Positions 32,359 through 41,258 of a stretch of 64,000 nt of DNA are shown piece after piece (position 1 is the stretch's first letter; every line of letters begins with the position of its first letter). The notes beneath the pieces were generated by a model. The model made no database searches. It had not been told where the DNA came from and saw only the letters and a program-made list of their open reading frames with translations. The position numbers were made by a program, and so were the translations under genes. The DNA is from Hydrogenophaga aromaticivorans (lineage in GTDB: Bacteria > Pseudomonadota > Gammaproteobacteria > Burkholderiales > Burkholderiaceae_C), in the NCBI RefSeq assembly GCF_013387465.1, contig NZ_VYGV01000003.1, positions 62,001 to 126,000 of the forward strand, written 5' to 3'.

Positions 32359-32503
32359 GAGGGGCTCCTGTGGTTCAGGTCAGTCGTAGGAGCCGGGGAT
32401 TTCTTACCAAGTTCCTGCCCACGTTATCGAGCCCCCGCTCGCACCGAATTCTGCGCCGCCCGCATCCCGGAGCGATGCGGGACACAGCAGGGGCCGCAAG
32501 ACC

Positions 32504-33865
32504 TCACAGCTCGCCGTAGCTGTGCAAGCCCGAGAGGAACATGTTCACCCCCAGGAAAGCGAAGGTGGTGACCGCGAGCCCCACCAAGGCCCACCAGGCC
32601 GCCACGGTGCCACGCAGGCCCTTCATCAACCGCATGTGCAGCCAGGCGGCGTAGTTCAGCCAGACGATCAGCGCCCAGGTTTCCTTCGGATCCCAGCTCC
32701 AGTAGCCGCCCCAGGCTTCGGCGGCCCAGAAAGCGCCCAGCACCGTCGCGATGGTGAAGAAGGCAAAGCCCACCGCGATGGCCTTGTACATCACGTCGTC
32801 CAGCACCTCAAAACTCGGCAGTCGCTCCGCGATGCGGCGGCGGCCGAACAGGATGGTGGCCACGATCAGCGCCGAAATGCCGAAATACACGAACCAGTAG
32901 CTGCCGCCCTTTTCCGCGGCCGACGTGCGAAAGACGATGGGTTCAAAACACAGCACGATGCCCAGCAACCACAACGGCGCGAGCTTGTACCAGCGTGACT
33001 CGCTGGCGCTCTGCTTGATCAGGTAGGCAAACGCCAGCATCGCCGAGAGCGCAAAGGTTCCGTAACCAATGAAGTTGGCTGGCACGTGGAGCTTCATCCA
33101 CCAGCTCTGCAACGCGGGCACCAGCGGCTGGATCTCGTGGGCTTCGCGCACCACGGTGTACCAGAGCAGAAAACCCACGGCAGCACTCACCACCAGCATC
33201 ACGAAGGCGCCCATCGAACGGGTGTTGTACTGCTCTTCGTAATACAGGTAAAAGGCCGCCGTCATCCAGCAGAACAGCACAAAGACCTCGTACAGATTGC
33301 TCACCGGAATGTGACCAATGCCGACACCAATCTGGTGGCTCTCGTACCAGCGCACCATGGTGCCCACCAGCGCCAGCGTCACAGCCACCCAGGCCAGGCG
33401 CGACCCCAGGCTCTCGAACGCATTGCCCGCACGCGTGAACATCCCCACCCAATAGAAGATGGTGCTCATGAAGAACAGCACGCTCATCCAGAGAATGGCC
33501 GACTGGCTGGAGATGAAGTACTTGAGCATGAACACCTGGTCGGCGCGCGCCAGATTGGCCGTGCCTTCCGGCGTCTGGTACAGCGAGATGGCCAGCAAGG
33601 ACAGCGCCGCCACCACCACCATCAGTGCACGCAGGGGTCGCCAGAACCAGCCCAGCCAGATGACCGCCGGGACCGCCCCCACCAGAATGGCCTTTTCGTA
33701 GACGTCCATGGCTGGGCTGTAGCGCATGAAACTCCACACTGCGCCCGCTATCACGAGAACAGCGAACAGCCAGTCCCACACATTGCGACGGGCGAAATAG
33801 CCGGGCTCCAAGCTGGAGCCGTTCTGGCCCCGCTTGAGTTCAAAGGTCTGGGTGGCGGTATTCAT
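32504..33865 (-). CDS. ccsB: Cytochrome c biogenesis protein CcsB/CcsA-type (ResC)
   Basis: Membrane component of System II cytochrome c maturation; with ResB it exports haem and ligates it to apocytochromes on the periplasmic side. It has 453 residues with about eight or more membrane helices. The haem-handling tryptophan-rich motif WGGYWSWDPKETWA is intact near residue 390, with flanking histidines in HLPVSNLYEV-like (GHIPVSNLYEVFVLF) and LHVPANFIGYG. The start overlaps the resB stop by four bases, consistent with a two-subunit complex. Confidence 0.94.
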   Translation of the reverse strand: MNTATQTFELKRGQNGSSLEPGYFARRNVWDWLFAVLVIAGAVWSFMRYSPAMDVYEKAILVGAVPAVIWLGWFWRPLRALMVVVAALSLLAISLYQTPEGTANLARADQVFMLKYFISSQSAILWMSVLFFMSTIFYWVGMFTRAGNAFESLGSRLAWVAVTLALVGTMVRWYESHQIGVGIGHIPVSNLYEVFVLFCWMTAAFYLYYEEQYNTRSMGAFVMLVVSAAVGFLLWYTVVREAHEIQPLVPALQSWWMKLHVPANFIGYGTFALSAMLAFAYLIKQSASESRWYKLAPLWLLGIVLCFEPIVFRTSAAEKGGSYWFVYFGISALIVATILFGRRRIAERLPSFEVLDDVMYKAIAVGFAFFTIATVLGAFWAAEAWGGYWSWDPKETWALIVWLNYAAWLHMRLMKGLRGTVAAWWALVGLAVTTFAFLGVNMFLSGLHSYGEL

Positions 33866-35994
33866 GAGGGCACCTTCAACAACTGGGACTTCAACACTTC
33901 AAACTCCTGATCGGCTTCCATCGTCTTGCGGTTGGACGACAGCGCCATCGTGGCCTGCGAATGCCCCGCGCCCGCAGGCGAGAGCCACACCCACACGCGG
34001 CGCTCGCGCACATAGAGCATGACAAAAACACCCAGGATCAGCAAGACGCAACCCAGGTACACGATGCTCTGGCCGGGCGCGCGCGCCACCTGGAACACAC
34101 TGGCCTGCACATGCTCGAAATCCTTGAGCTGAAAGGTCATCGGGGCCGGGTAATAGAAAGCATCGCTCAAGCTCATGACGGCGTGCGTCATGAACTGCTG
34201 CGTGGCATCACTGCGCTCCAGCGGCTGCAGACCGGCCCGTTCGCGACTGACCTGCAACAGCTCGAACAGCGTTCCGTTGAGGATGCGCACCAGCACATCG
34301 CTGGCGCGCTCACGCTCTGCCTCAGGCACATTGCTTTCCAGAAACGCCGACACCGCCTGCAACCCCCCTTTGATGGGCGGATCACCTGCCGGGGCCTCGG
34401 TGGCTTCGGCGCCTGCAAACAGGCCAATCGCCCGACCGGCAGACGCCTGCAGTGCATCGGAGAGCTCGGTGCGCCCCGCTTCCACCGCCGAGACCGCGTA
34501 ACGGCGCACGGCCAGTTCACGCAGCGCCGGATCGACGAGGGCCGCGCGCAGACGCACAAAACCATCGATGCTGTCCTGATCATCGGCGGGGATGCGCAGG
34601 TACCGGAAGGGCTCGGACGGCGTTTCACGCATGCCAAAGAGGAACATGCGCGAACCATCGATCTCCATGGGCAGCATGTAGTTGTTGTACTCCACCGCCT
34701 GACCCGCCGCGTCGCGCAGCTTGTAGCTGAAACTGGGGCCCACGTTGCGCAGGGTTTTTTCGGCGCCGGGCCTGTGACCCGAACCGAGGCGGCTCTCGAT
34801 CGAGCTGCGCAGGTCGACCTTGCGCACATCCGTGCCCGAAGCTTCGCCCCCCTGGTTCGCAAAGTTCTCCACATTGATCACGCGCAGGCCGGTGTACTCC
34901 AGCGTGAGTTTCTGGTCCCCATTGCTCAGCGCAGACGTGCCACCGATCACGCCCGACACCTCGAACGCCTTGGCCGGCCCGTTGATGGGCACCGCCCGCA
35001 GATTGACGCGCGACCCACCATCGTCAAAACTGGACTGGTAGATGTTGATACCGCGGTGGCTGGCGGGATGGTTCACTTCAACCCGCGTGGCCTTCTTTTC
35101 GCCCGTTTCGTGGTCGTGGATCACGATGTCGCTGGCAAACAGCCTGGGCATGCCGGTGTCGTAGTACTCGACAATGAATTTCTTGAGTTCGACCGAAAAC
35201 GGCAGATCCTGCAGCAGCACGCCATCGGACTGGGCCAGGATCGCGGTGCCCGCCGTGGTGCCCTCGGTCACCAGCAGGTTGCCCCGGAACGTCGGGTTGC
35301 TGGGAGAAAGGCGGTGCTGAGGGGCCACATCGGCAATCAGGCCGCCACCCGTGAACGGCGTCTTGCCGTTGAACCACATCTGGGCACGCACCACCAGATC
35401 GCCATCGAGCAGGCCACCGAGGCACACCAGCACAATCGCGCTGTGTGCCGCCAGATAGCCGATCTTGTTGGTCGATCCCGCCTTGGCGGCCACCATCCAG
35501 CCGGTACCGCCGGCGCTTTCCCGCGACTGCAGCTTGACCTTCCAGCCGGAACCCAGCAGGGTTTGACCGATGCGGTTGGCCGCTGATTCAGGCGTTTCAG
35601 GCAGTGCGCCTTCGGCCCGGTGCGGAAAAGCCTTGAGACTTTGCTCGCGGATGTTTTCCTTGTAGGCTTTGAAGTCCACCAGGATCTTGGGCGTGTTGCG
35701 CGCGATGCACAGGCTGGTACTGACCACCAGAAACGCCAGGATCAGCAGAAACCACCAGGCGCTGTAGACCGTGAACAGCCGGGCACTGCCAAACACATCG
35801 GACCAGAACGGGCCGAACTGGTTGACGTAGTTGTTCAGGGGTTCGTGTTGCTTGACCACGGTCCCGATGACCGACGCGATGCAGATCACCGTCAGAAGTG
35901 AAATCGCAAACCGCATGGACGACAACAGCTCAACCAGCTGGCTGGCGAAGCGCGACCCGGTGCGGATCTGCAAGCCTTGGGTAGATACGGTCAT
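33862..35994 (-). CDS. resB: Cytochrome c biogenesis protein ResB (Ccs1)
   Basis: Partner of CcsB in the System II cytochrome c synthetase. The 710-residue protein has three membrane segments near the N-terminus (about 25-45, 75-100 and 165-190), a large periplasmic domain with NHPASHRGINIYQSSFDDGG, and a fourth membrane helix near 650 (IVYLGCVLLILGVFVMLYV). It opens with LVELLSSMRFAISLLTVICI, the characteristic ResB start. Cytochrome c4 is encoded upstream and would be a client protein. Confidence 0.95.
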   Translation of the reverse strand: MTVSTQGLQIRTGSRFASQLVELLSSMRFAISLLTVICIASVIGTVVKQHEPLNNYVNQFGPFWSDVFGSARLFTVYSAWWFLLILAFLVVSTSLCIARNTPKILVDFKAYKENIREQSLKAFPHRAEGALPETPESAANRIGQTLLGSGWKVKLQSRESAGGTGWMVAAKAGSTNKIGYLAAHSAIVLVCLGGLLDGDLVVRAQMWFNGKTPFTGGGLIADVAPQHRLSPSNPTFRGNLLVTEGTTAGTAILAQSDGVLLQDLPFSVELKKFIVEYYDTGMPRLFASDIVIHDHETGEKKATRVEVNHPASHRGINIYQSSFDDGGSRVNLRAVPINGPAKAFEVSGVIGGTSALSNGDQKLTLEYTGLRVINVENFANQGGEASGTDVRKVDLRSSIESRLGSGHRPGAEKTLRNVGPSFSYKLRDAAGQAVEYNNYMLPMEIDGSRMFLFGMRETPSEPFRYLRIPADDQDSIDGFVRLRAALVDPALRELAVRRYAVSAVEAGRTELSDALQASAGRAIGLFAGAEATEAPAGDPPIKGGLQAVSAFLESNVPEAERERASDVLVRILNGTLFELLQVSRERAGLQPLERSDATQQFMTHAVMSLSDAFYYPAPMTFQLKDFEHVQASVFQVARAPGQSIVYLGCVLLILGVFVMLYVRERRVWVWLSPAGAGHSQATMALSSNRKTMEADQEFEVLKSQLLKVPS

Positions 35995-36005
35995 TTAGGC
36001 GTCGT

Positions 36006-36050
36006 AAAAAACAAACAGGGCGGATCTGGAACAACCCAGAACGCGCCCTG
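36006..36050 (-). terminator. Rho-independent terminator after cytochrome c4
   Basis: On the minus strand CAGGGCG/CGCCCTG (36044-36050 with 36016-36022) encloses a second stem CTGG/CCAG, followed by a T-rich run (TTTGTTTTTT). It separates the cytochrome c4 gene from resB, implying that resB-ccsB has its own promoter. A further CCCCGG/CCGGGG hairpin without T-tract lies near 36136-36152. Confidence 0.7.
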
Positions 36051-36167
36051 ATGTGATGCTTTGTTCGTGTGGCGGTTCAATGCGAAGGAAGATAAACCCG
36101 CATTGTGACGCCAAATATTAACCAACGCTTATATCCCCGGAAACCCCGGGGCTAAGCACCTGCCCGG

Positions 36168-36782
36168 TCAGCGCAGGCCTGCGATGTAATCCGACACCGC
36201 CTGGATTTCGCGGTCGTTCAACTTGGCCGCCACACCGGTCATCTGGATGTGGTTCGCCCGCGTGCCGTCCCGGAACGCCTTGAGCTGGGCCGCCGTGTAC
36301 CCGGCATGCTGCCCTTTCAGACGCGGATACTGCGAGGGAATGCCGGCGCCGGTGGGGCTGTGGCAACCGGCACAGGCCGCGATCTGGCGATCAGCGATAC
36401 CGCCGCGGTAGATGCGCTCACCCAGCCGAACCAGATTCTTGTCCGTCGCGAAGCCTTCACGTGCCTTTTGATCGGCCAGCCACCAAGCGATGTTGCGCAT
36501 GTCATCATCGGACAGCGCCGCGACCATGCCCTGCATGATCGGGTTGGCCCGTTTGCCAGACTTGAATTCCTGCAGCTGCTTGACCAAGTACTCTGGATGC
36601 TGCTGCGCCAACATCGGGTTCTCAGGAATCACCGAATTCCCGTCAGCTGCGTGGCAGGCCACACAAACCTGCCCGAAGGTGGCGGCGCCTTTGGCGGGAT
36701 CGGGCTTGACCGACTGCGCATGGACACTGAACGACAGGGCTGCAGCGGCAGCCACGCAAAGGAAAGAAACGGGCAATTTCAT
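36168..36782 (-). CDS. Dihaem cytochrome c4
   Basis: Periplasmic electron carrier of the cytochrome c4 family, usually feeding cbb3 or other terminal oxidases. It has 204 residues from the ATG at 36782 (MKLPVSFLCVAAAAA); the upstream part of the frame is not family-like. A signal peptide ends after VHAQ. Two c-type haem motifs are present, CVACH near residue 40 and CAGCH near 135, each with a distal methionine in a conserved place (NPIMQGMV and HIQMTGVA). It diverges from engB with 97 bases between starts. CcoG, an oxidase assembly factor, is also in the window. Confidence 0.93.
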   Translation of the reverse strand: MKLPVSFLCVAAAAALSFSVHAQSVKPDPAKGAATFGQVCVACHAADGNSVIPENPMLAQQHPEYLVKQLQEFKSGKRANPIMQGMVAALSDDDMRNIAWWLADQKAREGFATDKNLVRLGERIYRGGIADRQIAACAGCHSPTGAGIPSQYPRLKGQHAGYTAAQLKAFRDGTRANHIQMTGVAAKLNDREIQAVSDYIAGLR

Positions 36783-36879
36783 GTCGGGGCGGCGTCGTTT
36801 GCGACGCGTCGGTTTGAAGAAGTTCGCGGCTTTCGGGCCGTACAGCATTCGATTTTACAATGCCTCACAGGATACCCAA

Positions 36880-37665
36880 ATGACTCAAGTCAAGAATACA
36901 GCCACCGCGTCGGACACCACCCCATCCAGCACCTCCAACGTGCATGGGCCCGAGGGCGCCCAAAACGCAGCGCGTCCCGATATCAAGAGCCTGCACGGCT
37001 GGCTGCACACCGCCCGATTCCTCACGACGGCGCCCCAGCTGGAACACCTGCCCACGCTGGATGTTCCCGAGGTGGCTTTTGTCGGTCGATCCAATGCAGG
37101 CAAATCCACCTGCATCAACACACTGACTCAGCAAAAGCGCCTGGCCTTTGCGTCAAAGACGCCTGGACGCACACAGAGCATCAACCTGTTCTCGCTGGGC
37201 AAGCAGGGACAGACCGACGCCGTGCTGGCCGACTTGCCGGGCTATGGGTATGCGGCTGTGCCGCGCGAAGCCAAGCTGCGCTGGCAGCGCGTGATGGGCA
37301 ACTACCTCATGACGCGCGAAAACCTCAAGGCCGTGGTGTTGCTGTGCGACCCCCGCCTGGGGTTGACCGAGCTGGATGAAATCCTGCTGGACGTGATCCG
37401 CCCCCGGGTGCAGAGCGGCCTGAAGTTCGTGATCCTCTTGACCAAGTCGGACAAGCTCACGCGTGCCGAGGCCAACAAGGCGCTCTCGATTGCGAAGCTG
37501 CAGTGCGGCGGTGGTGAGGCCCGCCTGTTCTCAGCACTGAAGAAGCAGGGGCTGGACGAAATGGCACTGCTCTTGTGGGACTGGACCCATGGCGAGGCTG
37601 TGGCGACCCTGGAGCAAGCCCCAGCGGTTGCGGAAGACAACGACGAGCCACCGGCACTGGACTGA
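36880..37665 (+). CDS. engB: Ribosome biogenesis GTP-binding protein EngB (YsxC/YihA)
   Basis: TrmE-Era-EngA-EngB GTPase needed for large-subunit assembly. I take the ATG at 36880, giving 261 residues. About 50 residues of low-complexity Ser/Thr sequence precede the G domain. G1 is GRSNAGKST, G2 is the TPGRTQS stretch, G3 is DLPGYG, G4 is TKSD and G5 is near LFSALKK. A TACAAT lies 19 bases before the ATG and may be the -10 box. The acidic tail is EDNDEPPALD. Confidence 0.94.
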   Translation: MTQVKNTATASDTTPSSTSNVHGPEGAQNAARPDIKSLHGWLHTARFLTTAPQLEHLPTLDVPEVAFVGRSNAGKSTCINTLTQQKRLAFASKTPGRTQSINLFSLGKQGQTDAVLADLPGYGYAAVPREAKLRWQRVMGNYLMTRENLKAVVLLCDPRLGLTELDEILLDVIRPRVQSGLKFVILLTKSDKLTRAEANKALSIAKLQCGGGEARLFSALKKQGLDEMALLLWDWTHGEAVATLEQAPAVAEDNDEPPALD

Positions 37666-37736
37666 GTTCAGCCGATCGGGCGGCACTCGCCGCCAGGCCA
37701 GTCGCCCGTCAGACGCTCACCGGGCTGCCGCCGTGC

Positions 37737-38663
37737 TCAACGTCGCCCATAGGGTGACGCTTCACCCGCCGGTCGCGTCTTGAAGCGCTTGTGCACCCAG
37801 TAGTACTGCTCAGGCATGGTTGCGATCATCTGTTCCAGGTGGTGGTTCATCAGCGCAGTGTCGGCCACCGCGTCACCGCCGGGATAGCCGTCCCAGCCCG
37901 GGAGCACCTCCACGTCGTAACCGCTGGGCGTCATCCGGCTGATGACCGGCACCACGCGCGCACGCCCCATCTGGGCCAGCCGCGGCAGGGTGGGCACGGT
38001 GGCGGTGCTCACCCCGAAAAATGGCACGAACACCGACTCCGCCGGCCCCATGTCCATGTCCGGCAAGAGGTACAGCACCTCCCCCGCTCGCAACGCCTGC
38101 ACCAGCGAGCGCATGCTCTGGTGCTTTTCAACCAGCCTGACCGAGCCATACCGCAGCCGACCCGCCCGAATCCATTGATCCACGGCCACATTGCGTTGAC
38201 GGGCGTACAGGCTGATGAACCTGCGCGGAAACCCCAGGGCCAGTGCGGTTCCGCCAGCGTCCAGTCCCACAAAGTGCGGAGCGAACACCAGAATCGGCCC
38301 GTCGGTGGCCAGTTCATGGACCGCCCCGACCAGCCTCAGGCGACGTCGGGTCACCGCTTCACTGGCTTCCCAGACCCAGCTCCGGTCCAGCCAGGATTGC
38401 GCGAAATACACAAAATGCCGGCGCACAGCGCGGTTGCGTTCAGCCTCGCTGTTCTGAGGGAAACACAGCGCCCAGTTGGTGCGAGCAATGTCCCGGCGCC
38501 GAGCGGCCACCAGATGCAGCACCTGCCCCGACAGCCAGCCCAGACCACGCACCCATGACAGGGGCAAACGGGCCAGCAAGCGCATGAAACCCACGCCCAG
38601 TCGACCACCCCAGGTTTTGGTGCCCGATGGACTGTGATGAGTTGGGGAGGGGATTGTGGACAT
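37737..38663 (-). CDS. Lipid A biosynthesis (lauroyl) acyltransferase-type protein, first of two
   Basis: LpxL/HtrB-family acyltransferase of 308 residues, expected to transfer a secondary acyl chain to the lipid A precursor at the inner membrane. An N-terminal hydrophobic helix (VGFMRLLARLPLSWV) is followed by the catalytic His-x4-Asp motif in FAPHFVGLDAGG, LYARQRN, and LLPDMDMG near 200. YYWVHKRFKTRP near the end is typical of LpxL enzymes. The next gene upstream encodes a second, divergent member, so the two may attach different chains. Which is LpxL or LpxM cannot be decided by eye. Confidence 0.88.
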   Translation of the reverse strand: MSTIPSPTHHSPSGTKTWGGRLGVGFMRLLARLPLSWVRGLGWLSGQVLHLVAARRRDIARTNWALCFPQNSEAERNRAVRRHFVYFAQSWLDRSWVWEASEAVTRRRLRLVGAVHELATDGPILVFAPHFVGLDAGGTALALGFPRRFISLYARQRNVAVDQWIRAGRLRYGSVRLVEKHQSMRSLVQALRAGEVLYLLPDMDMGPAESVFVPFFGVSTATVPTLPRLAQMGRARVVPVISRMTPSGYDVEVLPGWDGYPGGDAVADTALMNHHLEQMIATMPEQYYWVHKRFKTRPAGEASPYGRR

Positions 38664-38691
38664 GAATGACTGCGGTGAGCACCGGGCCGTT

Positions 38692-39573
38692 TCAGCGCTG
38701 GGGCGCGGCGCCGGTGTCCGGGGACTCGGGTTGACGGGGTTGCTTGTAGCGATCGTACGACCAGAGGTATTGGGCCGGCGATTCTCGCACCAGCATCTCC
38801 ATGGCCTGGTTGATCTGTCTGGCAGCCGTCTGCGGGTCGCTGCTCAGACCCTCCTCAGCGAGACCCGGGAAGGGGCGCACATGCACCAGGAAGCCGCGCC
38901 CCCAGGAGAGCCGCTCGCCCCAGATCAATACCGGCTGCACGCCTGGCGTCCGTGCCAGGCGGGCCGACAAGGTCATGGTGTAGGCCTCACGCCCGAAGAA
39001 CGGCGCCCACACGCCTAGGCCCGCGGGCGGCACCTGGTCCGGCAGCAGCCCCACGGCCTGCCCTGTCTTGAGCGCCTTGATGAGTTGCTTCACGCCGGCC
39101 AGCGTGGTCGGCGCCGTCAACAGGCCTGGGCGCTCACGGGAATGGGCCACCAGATCCCGCAGCCAGGGTTGACGCGACGGGCGAAACAACACTGTGGTGG
39201 TCATGCGCTCACCGAAGCGCTGCGCCACTGCCTGCGCCGTGATTTCAAAACAACCCAGGTGCGGCGTCAGGAACAGCACGCCCGAGCCGTGGGCCATCGC
39301 CGCTTCGATCAGGGAAGCCCCTTCCCAGCCCACCTTCATCGGGGCTCCCAGCCACAACCGGGTGGTTTCTACGGCCATCTTGCCCGCTTCGCCCACCGAA
39401 GCCAGCGCCACCCCACGGGAAAAACCGGCCTGGCGGACATGGGCCATCAGGCGTCGCCGGTAGCGGGGTGACAACAGGAAGCTGAGCCAGCCCACCACCC
39501 AGCCTGCTGCGTGCAGCACAGGCAGTGGCAGGTGTGAAAAAAGACGGAAAAGCAGTTGAAAGAGGACGGTCAC
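38692..39573 (-). CDS. Lipid A biosynthesis acyltransferase-type protein, second of two
   Basis: Second LpxL-family acyltransferase (293 residues), 28 bases upstream of the first and in the same direction. It has a hydrophobic N-terminus ([20 protein letters not shown]). The active-site region is [10 protein letters not shown], where the usual Asp of His-x4-Asp is replaced by Glu (HLGCFE), a change known in some members. [10 protein letters not shown] and [12 protein letters not shown] follow. Its start lies 231 bases from metK, which is divergently transcribed. In related bacteria this pair beside metK is common. Confidence 0.87.
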   Translation of the reverse strand: MTVLFQLLFRLFSHLPLPVLHAAGWVVGWLSFLLSPRYRRRLMAHVRQAGFSRGVALASVGEAGKMAVETTRLWLGAPMKVGWEGASLIEAAMAHGSGVLFLTPHLGCFEITAQAVAQRFGERMTTTVLFRPSRQPWLRDLVAHSRERPGLLTAPTTLAGVKQLIKALKTGQAVGLLPDQVPPAGLGVWAPFFGREAYTMTLSARLARTPGVQPVLIWGERLSWGRGFLVHVRPFPGLAEEGLSSDPQTAARQINQAMEMLVRESPAQYLWSYDRYKQPRQPESPDTGAAPQR

Positions 39574-39685
39574 GAAATGCTCAAGAGGCCTGTATGGCCG
39601 TCGAAATATACCGGTGGTGGGCGCACAACCGGTGTCGGCAACAGGTCTTGGTCTGCGGCACGGACATCCAGACCCACGCTTGCCC

Positions 39686-39691
39686 TAAAAT
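39686..39691 (+). promoter_or_regulatory. Possible -10 box of metK
   Basis: TAAAAT stands 114 bases before the metK ATG. The best -35-like sequence (CGGACA) is 19 bases upstream, so the promoter match is weak. If it is used, the transcript has a leader of roughly 105 bases. Confidence 0.3.
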
Positions 39692-39697
39692 CCTGTC

Positions 39698-39756
39698 ATC
39701 GCCGAGTTATTGAACTAATTGCGGGGCGATTCACAAATTCCGCTAAAGCGTTCGCC
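39698..39756 (+). other. metK leader with two mutually exclusive pairings
   Basis: ATCGCC (39698-39703) can pair with GGCGAT (39725-39730). The same GGCGA can pair instead with TCGCC (39752-39756), enclosing a small CGC-TAAA-GCG hairpin. No known SAM or SAH riboswitch consensus was recognised. The pairing is short and could be chance. Confidence 0.3.
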
Positions 39757-39804
39757 GAACCCAGAAGACCGGCAACGCCGATCCACCAACTCTGGAGTTT
39801 ATAC

Positions 39805-40986
39805 ATGGCGAACGACTTTCTCTTCACTTCCGAATCCGTCTCCGAAGGCCACCCCGACAAGGTGGCTGACCAGATTTCCGACGCGATCCTTGATGCGATC
39901 TTCAAGCAGGACCCACGCAGCCGCGTGGCAGCCGAGACGCTGACCAACACCGGCCTGGTGGTGCTCGCGGGTGAAATCACCACCAACGCGCACGTGGACT
40001 ACATCCAGGTCGCGCGCGACACCATCAAGCGCATCGGCTACGACAACACCGACTACGGCATCGACTACAAGGGCTGCGCCGTGCTGGTGGCTTATGACAA
40101 GCAAAGCAACGACATCGCCCAGGGCGTGGACCACGCGTCTGACGACCACCTCAACACCGGCGCTGGCGATCAGGGTCTGATGTTCGGCTACGCCTGCGAC
40201 GAGACGCCCGAACTGATGCCCGCGCCGATCTACTACGCGCACCGCCTGATGGAGCGCCAGGCCCAGTTGCGCAAAGACGGCCGCCTGCCCTTCCTGCGGC
40301 CCGACGCCAAGAGCCAGGTGACCATGCGCTACGTGGACGGCAAGCCGCACAGCATCGACACCGTCGTGCTGTCCACCCAGCACAGCCCGGACCAGAGCGA
40401 GAACCAGCACCAGATGAAGGCCTCGTTCACCGAAGCCATCATCGAAGAGATCATCAAGCCGGTGCTGCCCAAGGAATGGCTGCAGAACACCAAGTACCTG
40501 ATCAACCCGACCGGGCGCTTCGTTATCGGCGGTCCGCAGGGCGACTGCGGCCTGACCGGCCGCAAGATCATCGTGGACACCTACGGTGGCGCTTGCCCGC
40601 ACGGCGGTGGCGCGTTCTCCGGCAAGGATCCGAGCAAGGTGGACCGCTCGGCCGCTTACGCCGCGCGCTACGTGGCGAAGAACATCGTCGCCGCCGGTCT
40701 CGCCAAGCAGTGCCAGATCCAGGTGGCTTACGCCATTGGTGTGGCCAAGCCGATGAACATCACGGTCTACACCGAAGGCACGGGCGTCATCAGTGACGAG
40801 AAGCTTTCCGCGCTGGTGAACGAGCACTTCGACCTCCGCCCCAAAGGCATCATCCAGATGCTGGATCTGCTGCGCCCGATCTACGAAAAGACCGCGGCCT
40901 ACGGCCACTTTGGCCGCGAAGAGCCCGAGTTCGCCTGGGAGCGCACGGACAAGGCGCAAGTGCTGCGCGCAGCGGCAGGCCTGTAA
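39805..40986 (+). CDS. metK: S-adenosylmethionine synthetase MetK
   Basis: Makes S-adenosylmethionine from ATP and methionine; essential cytoplasmic enzyme. It has 393 residues from the ATG at 39805 ([19 protein letters not shown]), which is the family N-terminus; the open frame continues upstream without similarity. Signatures: [16 protein letters not shown], the [12 protein letters not shown] hexapeptide region, and the [17 protein letters not shown] loop near 260. It is a single-gene unit with a strong terminator 116 bases downstream. Confidence 0.98.
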   Translation: MANDFLFTSESVSEGHPDKVADQISDAILDAIFKQDPRSRVAAETLTNTGLVVLAGEITTNAHVDYIQVARDTIKRIGYDNTDYGIDYKGCAVLVAYDKQSNDIAQGVDHASDDHLNTGAGDQGLMFGYACDETPELMPAPIYYAHRLMERQAQLRKDGRLPFLRPDAKSQVTMRYVDGKPHSIDTVVLSTQHSPDQSENQHQMKASFTEAIIEEIIKPVLPKEWLQNTKYLINPTGRFVIGGPQGDCGLTGRKIIVDTYGGACPHGGGAFSGKDPSKVDRSAAYAARYVAKNIVAAGLAKQCQIQVAYAIGVAKPMNITVYTEGTGVISDEKLSALVNEHFDLRPKGIIQMLDLLRPIYEKTAAYGHFGREEPEFAWERTDKAQVLRAAAGL

Positions 40987-41035
40987 AACAGGCTTCTTCG
41001 ACGCGTCCCATCAAGTCCATAACATGGGATGCGCC

Positions 41036-41064
41036 ATGACGCTGTATGAGAAAGACCCTATATT
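41036..41064 (+). promoter_or_regulatory. Possible promoter between metK and its terminator
   Basis: ATGACG (41036-41041) and TATATT (41059-41064) are 17 bases apart. Transcription from here to the terminator at 41102 would give an RNA of about 60 bases. A GCGTCCCAT/ATGGGATGC stem with one G-U pair lies just upstream (41002-41032). Confidence 0.3.
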
Positions 41065-41101
41065 TTCATTGGCTTTGTAAGCGAGCACCAACATACACCT
41101 C

Positions 41102-41133
41102 AAAGCCCCAGGCCTGCCGCTGGGGCTTTTTTT
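41102..41133 (+). terminator. Strong Rho-independent terminator downstream of metK
   Basis: A ten-pair stem AAAGCCCCAG/CTGGGGCTTT with a short loop runs into seven T residues. It ends metK transcription before the histidine kinase gene. The remainder of the 272-base gap holds only the small hairpin and promoter-like boxes noted separately. Confidence 0.9.
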
Positions 41134-41258
41134 GACTCCAGAAATGGTGTTGCCCTGCTTGACCGGCACACACAGGCCTGAATTTTTCCTCCCGGTGTCC
41201 GATATGAACGGTACAGAATTGAACCGCTGTGCATCGCAACGACCTGGAGCTTTCAACC

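Noticed and set aside
39692-39804. SAM or SAH riboswitch upstream of metK
   Set aside because: A CGCTAAAGCG stretch briefly recalled SAM-II, but the rest of the consensus and pseudoknot are absent. Kept only as an uncharacterised leader.
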